The translations under genes and the position numbers were made by a program. Shown one piece after another: positions 8,715-11,512 of a DNA stretch of 11,512 nt. Source of the stretch: Enteractinococcus sp. (GTDB lineage: Bacteria; Actinomycetota; Actinomycetes; Actinomycetales; Micrococcaceae); the NCBI GenBank assembly GCA_029267455.1, contig JAJUIX010000017.1, positions 1 through 11,512 of the forward strand, in the 5' to 3' direction. Below the pieces are notes generated by a model that was not told the DNA's origin, did no database searches, and saw nothing but the letters and a program-made list of their open reading frames with translations. Positions within the stretch are counted from its first letter, which is position 1; each line of letters opens with the position of its first letter.

Positions 8715-10379
8715 TTATCCGTGGTAGAAGTGACGTGCTCCCCCGGTCATGTACATGGTGATACCGGCGGCATTGGCTGCTTCGATGACTTCCTCATCGC
8801 GTACCGAACCGCCGGGTTGGACCACGGCACGCACACCGGCATCAATGAGGATTTGCAGCCCGTCGGGGAAGGGGAAGAACGCATCGGAGGCGGCAACGGA
8901 GCCCGAGGCTCGATCCGGGGCATTGGAGCCCGACACATTTTCGGCACCACCCGGCGTCGAAACGTCCTGGGCGCCGGTGCTAGCAGCCCCCAGTGTGTTG
9001 GCCCGTTCGATGGCTAGGCGGCAGGAGTCTAAGCGATTGACCTGTCCCATGCCGATCCCCACGGCGGCCTGGTCGGAAGCCAGGAGGATCGCGTTGGATT
9101 TCGGGGCGCGGACGGCTTGCCAGGCAAAGACCAGGTCGGACATCGTGGCTTCATCGGCTGGCGAGCCGGCAACGAGTTCCCAGTTTTCAGGGTTGTCACC
9201 GGGGGCTTGATAAATGTCGGCCTCTTGAACGAGCATCCCACCGGAGATCTGTTTGAACTCTTTGGTCTCTAAGGCAAAGTCCTCAGGCAGCTGCAAGAGA
9301 CGGATGTTTTTCTTTGTCGTCAACACCTCGAGCGCTTCTGGGGTGAAGCTTGGCGCGACGACGACTTCGGTAAAGATCTCTTTGACCTGGGCGGCCATGG
9401 CTGCCGAGACGGGTCGGTTGGCGGCGATGACCCCGCCGAAGGCCGAGACCGGGTCGGTGGCGTGTGCTTTGCGGTGGGCGTTGGCGATCGCGTCGTCGGC
9501 ATCGACCGAGGCTACCGCGAGCCCGCAGGGATTGGCGTGTTTGATGATCGCTACGGCGGGTTCGGTGAAGGTGTAGGCCGCGCGGATGGCTGCATCGGCG
9601 TCGACATAGTTGTTGAAGCTCATGGCTTTGCCGTGCAGCAGGGTCGCCTGAGCAACCCCGGGGGCGGGTGTGGTCGCGGTCGTATAGATTGCGGCCGGTT
9701 GGTGGGGGTTTTCACCGTACCGCAGGGTTTCTTTGAGTTCTAAAGCGTTGCCGGCGTAGGCGGGGTGGTCGGCGTCATCAAAGTTATCGGCCATCCAGGT
9801 TGCGACCGCGGTGTCGTAGGAGGCGGTATGGGCGAAGGCTTCTACGGCCAGTCGCTGACGCTGCGCCAGGGTAAACCCGCCGTTTGCCACGGCCGTGAGG
9901 ATGTCGTGATAGGCCTCAGGGTTGGTCACGATAGCCACCGAACCGTGGTTTTTGGCCGCGGCGCGCACCATGGTGGGGCCACCGATATCGATTTGTTCGA
10001 TCGCTTCGGGCTGGCTGGCTCCCGAGGCGACGGTTTCAACAAAGGGGTAGAGGTTCACGACCACCAGATCAAACGGGGCGATATCGTGTTCGGTCAGCTG
10101 GTCCATGTGTTCGCCGACGTTCTTGTCGGCCAAAATGCCCGAGTGAATGAACGGGTGGAGGGTTTTGACGCGGCCGCCCAGCACTTCGGGGAAGCCGGTG
10201 ACTTCTGCAACCTCGGTGACTTCCACCCCGGCGGCTTGGATCATCGCGGCGGTAGAACCGGTCGAGACGATTTCCACGCCCGCACCGGCTAAACCCTGGG
10301 CCAGTTCTGCCAATCCGGTCTTATCGTAAACGGATATCAGCGCGCGTTGTACCGGGATCTGATCCAGGGGTGTGGTCAC
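8715..10379 (-). CDS. purH: Bifunctional AICAR formyltransferase / IMP cyclohydrolase
   Basis: Catalyses the last two steps of IMP synthesis: AICAR plus 10-formyl-THF gives FAICAR, which is then closed to IMP. The 554-residue protein starts with the cyclohydrolase domain (about 10-200; [23 protein letters not shown] at 61-76, [19 protein letters not shown]) followed by the transformylase domain (about 210-554; [10 protein letters not shown]280-H281 in KHANPCG as the catalytic Lys-His pair, DPVSAFGG, and [15 protein letters not shown]). Between LAIERAN and GSVAASD there is an extra, low-complexity stretch of about 30 residues (461-490) rich in Ala, Gly and Ser, absent from the E. coli enzyme and accounting for the length. 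The start is a GTG with a strong AAGGAG six bases upstream. It follows purN by 61 bp and is probably in one operon with it. Confidence 0.98.
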   Translation of the reverse strand: MTTPLDQIPVQRALISVYDKTGLAELAQGLAGAGVEIVSTGSTAAMIQAAGVEVTEVAEVTGFPEVLGGRVKTLHPFIHSGILADKNVGEHMDQLTEHDIAPFDLVVVNLYPFVETVASGASQPEAIEQIDIGGPTMVRAAAKNHGSVAIVTNPEAYHDILTAVANGGFTLAQRQRLAVEAFAHTASYDTAVATWMADNFDDADHPAYAGNALELKETLRYGENPHQPAAIYTTATTPAPGVAQATLLHGKAMSFNNYVDADAAIRAAYTFTEPAVAIIKHANPCGLAVASVDADDAIANAHRKAHATDPVSAFGGVIAANRPVSAAMAAQVKEIFTEVVVAPSFTPEALEVLTTKKNIRLLQLPEDFALETKEFKQISGGMLVQEADIYQAPGDNPENWELVAGSPADEATMSDLVFAWQAVRAPKSNAILLASDQAAVGIGMGQVNRLDSCRLAIERANTLGAASTGAQDVSTPGGAENVSGSNAPDRASGSVAASDAFFPFPDGLQILIDAGVRAVVQPGGSVRDEEVIEAANAAGITMYMTGGARHFYHG

Positions 10380-10406
10380 AGGATGCTCCTTAGGCAGTGT
10401 TGTTTC

Positions 10407-10423
10407 TCACCGTTGGTCGGTGA
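10407..10423 (-). other. Small hairpin between purN and purH
   Basis: TCACCG / CGGTGA, 6-bp perfect stem with a 5-nt loop, lies 18 nt after the purN stop and upstream of the purH ribosome binding site. No U run follows it, so it is unlikely to be a strong terminator; it may be an intercistronic stability element or chance. Confidence 0.35.
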
Positions 10424-10440
10424 AGTCTCCTCGCGTCATT

Positions 10441-11046
10441 CTAACGCGGTTTGGCATACGGTGGGATGAGTTGGACGGGGGTGGTCCCGGTGGCCAAAAC
10501 CGCCAAATTATCCAGCAACATTTGGCGTTCGGCGACTTTAATTTTGTTGTGCAGGGACGCTTCATCATCGTTCGGGTCGATGGGCACGGCGCGTTGATCC
10601 AGAATCGGTCCGGTATCTACCCCTGCATCCACAAGATGCAAGGTTGTGCCGGTGATGACCACCCCAGCACGCAACGCGTCCCGAACCGCATGGGCGCCGG
10701 GAAATGCCGGCAGCAAGGCAGGGTGCGTATTGAGGAATCGTCCTGCAAAACGGGTAATGAACTCTTCGCCCACGATGCGCATCAGTCCCGATGACAGCAC
10801 GAGGTCCGGCTGGTACTGGGCTACAGTGTCTGCGAGCGCGCTGGTCCAGGCCGCACGGGATTCATAAGCGCTGTAATCCACCACGAAGGTTTCAATGCCG
10901 GCGGTCTTCGCCCGCGTCAAGCCGTAGGCGTCGGGCACATCGGAACCGGCCGCGACAATGTCGACGTCGAGTTCATCGGCTGCCACGGCGTCGATGAGTG
11001 TTTGAAAGTTGGAGCCGGATCCCGAAAGTAAAACCACCAAGCGCAT
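10441..11046 (-). CDS. purN: Phosphoribosylglycinamide formyltransferase (GAR transformylase)
   Basis: Transfers the formyl group of 10-formyl-THF to GAR in the third step of purine synthesis. The 201-residue product has the phosphate loop LLSGSGSNFQ (6-15) at its very N-terminus and the catalytic trio N106, H108 (NTHPALLPAFPG) and D144 (DAGVDTGPI), the same numbers as in the E. coli enzyme. The reading frame stays open 37 codons further upstream to 11157, but that extension is not family-like, overlaps the divergent gene, and would bury the conserved MRLVVLLSGSGSN start; the ATG at 11046 is therefore chosen. No Shine-Dalgarno precedes this ATG, and a TANNNT hexamer lies seven bases before it, so the mRNA may be leaderless. 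The gene is first in a leftward run with purH. Confidence 0.97.
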   Translation of the reverse strand: MRLVVLLSGSGSNFQTLIDAVAADELDVDIVAAGSDVPDAYGLTRAKTAGIETFVVDYSAYESRAAWTSALADTVAQYQPDLVLSSGLMRIVGEEFITRFAGRFLNTHPALLPAFPGAHAVRDALRAGVVITGTTLHLVDAGVDTGPILDQRAVPIDPNDDEASLHNKIKVAERQMLLDNLAVLATGTTPVQLIPPYAKPR

Positions 11047-11053
11047 AACGTCT

Positions 11054-11059
11054 AGTCTA
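11054..11059 (-). promoter_or_regulatory. Candidate -10 element giving leaderless purN mRNA
   Basis: TAGACT on the minus strand ends seven bases before the purN ATG, so transcription would begin at or next to the start codon. This fits the missing ribosome binding site and the frequency of leaderless mRNAs in actinobacteria. No clear -35 is present (GCCAAG at 17 bp). Confidence 0.45.
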
Positions 11060-11072
11060 GGGACTTGAACGT

Positions 11073-11078
11073 TACACT
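11073..11078 (+). promoter_or_regulatory. Candidate -10 element for the small membrane protein gene
   Basis: TTACAC/TACACT at about 11072-11078 fits TANNNT on the plus strand and would place the start of transcription near 11085, leaving room for the AGGAAGG ribosome binding site at 11104-11110. No good -35 is seen at the right distance. It lies within 20 bp of the purN candidate, so the two divergent promoters would overlap. Confidence 0.3.
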
Positions 11079-11112
11079 TGGCTATTGAGCCACAGAAGTC
11101 GTCAGGAAGGCC

Positions 11113-11499
11113 TTGAGTATCGTGCCCGACCAACATCAACGGTCCAATCGTCGTCAAGTGGCCGACGGGATTTTGTGGCTCGTGGCCGCACTGGTTGCCA
11201 CCTATGCGGGACTGGTGCTGCCGTTGCCGTATAAGGTGATCGCGCCAGTCTTGGCGCTTGCGGCAATCGTTGCAGCGATCCGCTTATTCCGGTTGGCGTC
11301 CAAAGGTGAACACACGATGTTGGTGTGGCTGGCTGGCACCGCCGGACTGCTCGGGGCACTGTTTTACGGCGGGATTGCCTCGGCGCAGATCATATTGTGG
11401 GAGCCAACCAGTCAGTACGAGCAGTGCACCGCTCAAGCCCTGACCGATTCTGCGCAGGCTCAGTGTGAGGCCGAGTATTCGGCTAGTCTGTGGGATTAA
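11113..11499 (+). CDS. Small three-helix membrane protein of unknown function
   Basis: I do not recognise this 128-residue protein. A polar, positively charged N-terminus (QRSNRRQ) is followed by three hydrophobic segments at about 18-37, 41-59 and 69-95, separated by short loops with RLFRLASKGEH between the second and third. The C-terminal 33 residues are polar, with two cysteines (C105, C118) 13 apart in a Gln/Ala/Glu-rich stretch. The positive N-terminus suggests it stays inside, which would put the C-terminal Cys pair outside the membrane, where a disulfide could form (inference). Start is ambiguous: TTG at 11113 is five bases after AGGA, while GTG at 11122 lies 11 bases after AAGG; both give the same helices. 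It is divergent from purN with a 66-bp gap. The reading frame and codon use look genuine. Confidence 0.75.
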   Translation: MSIVPDQHQRSNRRQVADGILWLVAALVATYAGLVLPLPYKVIAPVLALAAIVAAIRLFRLASKGEHTMLVWLAGTAGLLGALFYGGIASAQIILWEPTSQYEQCTAQALTDSAQAQCEAEYSASLWD

Positions 11500-11512
11500 T
11501 CTTCGGCTTTGA

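Noticed and set aside
9765..10292. 175-codon plus-strand frame inside purH
   Set aside because: Antisense shadow rich in Gly, Val, Asp and His; the opposite strand encodes the conserved cyclohydrolase domain.
11047..11157. 37-codon N-terminal extension of purN to an ATG at 11157
   Set aside because: It is not family-like, overlaps the divergent gene, and pushes the phosphate loop away from its usual N-terminal place. The ATG at 11046 gives the standard length and the standard catalytic numbering.

Overview
The window reads as ordinary chromosome from an actinobacterium, most likely a Micrococcaceae-type organism with moderately high G+C. Grounds: a monomeric NADP-type isocitrate dehydrogenase, the purN-purH order, GTG/TTG starts, a glutaminase with C-terminal regulatory domains, and protein sequences that look actinobacterial throughout. 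The genus is an inference. No mobile element, CRISPR array, tRNA or rRNA was seen.

Left block (1-3881, all + strand): the 3' end of purU (formyltetrahydrofolate deformylase), a gamma-class carbonic anhydrase-like hexapeptide protein, a D-2-hydroxyacid dehydrogenase, and a large glutaminase carrying STAS and cyclic-nucleotide-binding-like domains. A perfect 30-bp palindrome (3911-3940) separates this block from the convergent block to its right and probably stops transcription in both directions.

Right block (3978-11046, all - strand; read right to left): purN, purH, the magnesium transporter mgtE, an AraC/GyrI-type regulator and icd. Gaps are short from purN through mgtE (61 and 30 bp), so these three may share a transcript. 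icd lies behind a 182-bp gap with a strong hairpin and probably has its own promoter. Right of purN, a small three-helix membrane protein of unknown function is transcribed divergently from a 66-bp shared intergenic region.

Functionally this is core metabolism: one-carbon/purine synthesis (PurN and PurH use 10-formyl-THF, PurU hydrolyses it), glutamine and TCA-cycle carbon/nitrogen balance (glutaminase yields glutamate; isocitrate dehydrogenase yields 2-oxoglutarate and NADPH), magnesium import, and bicarbonate/CO2 chemistry. I do not see a clearly new multi-gene system. The most unusual object is the three-domain glutaminase, whose two regulatory domains both look degenerate at their classical switch residues. 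Secondary points are a probable leaderless purN start, a pair of overlapping, mutually exclusive hairpins after the AraC gene, and the unassigned membrane protein.
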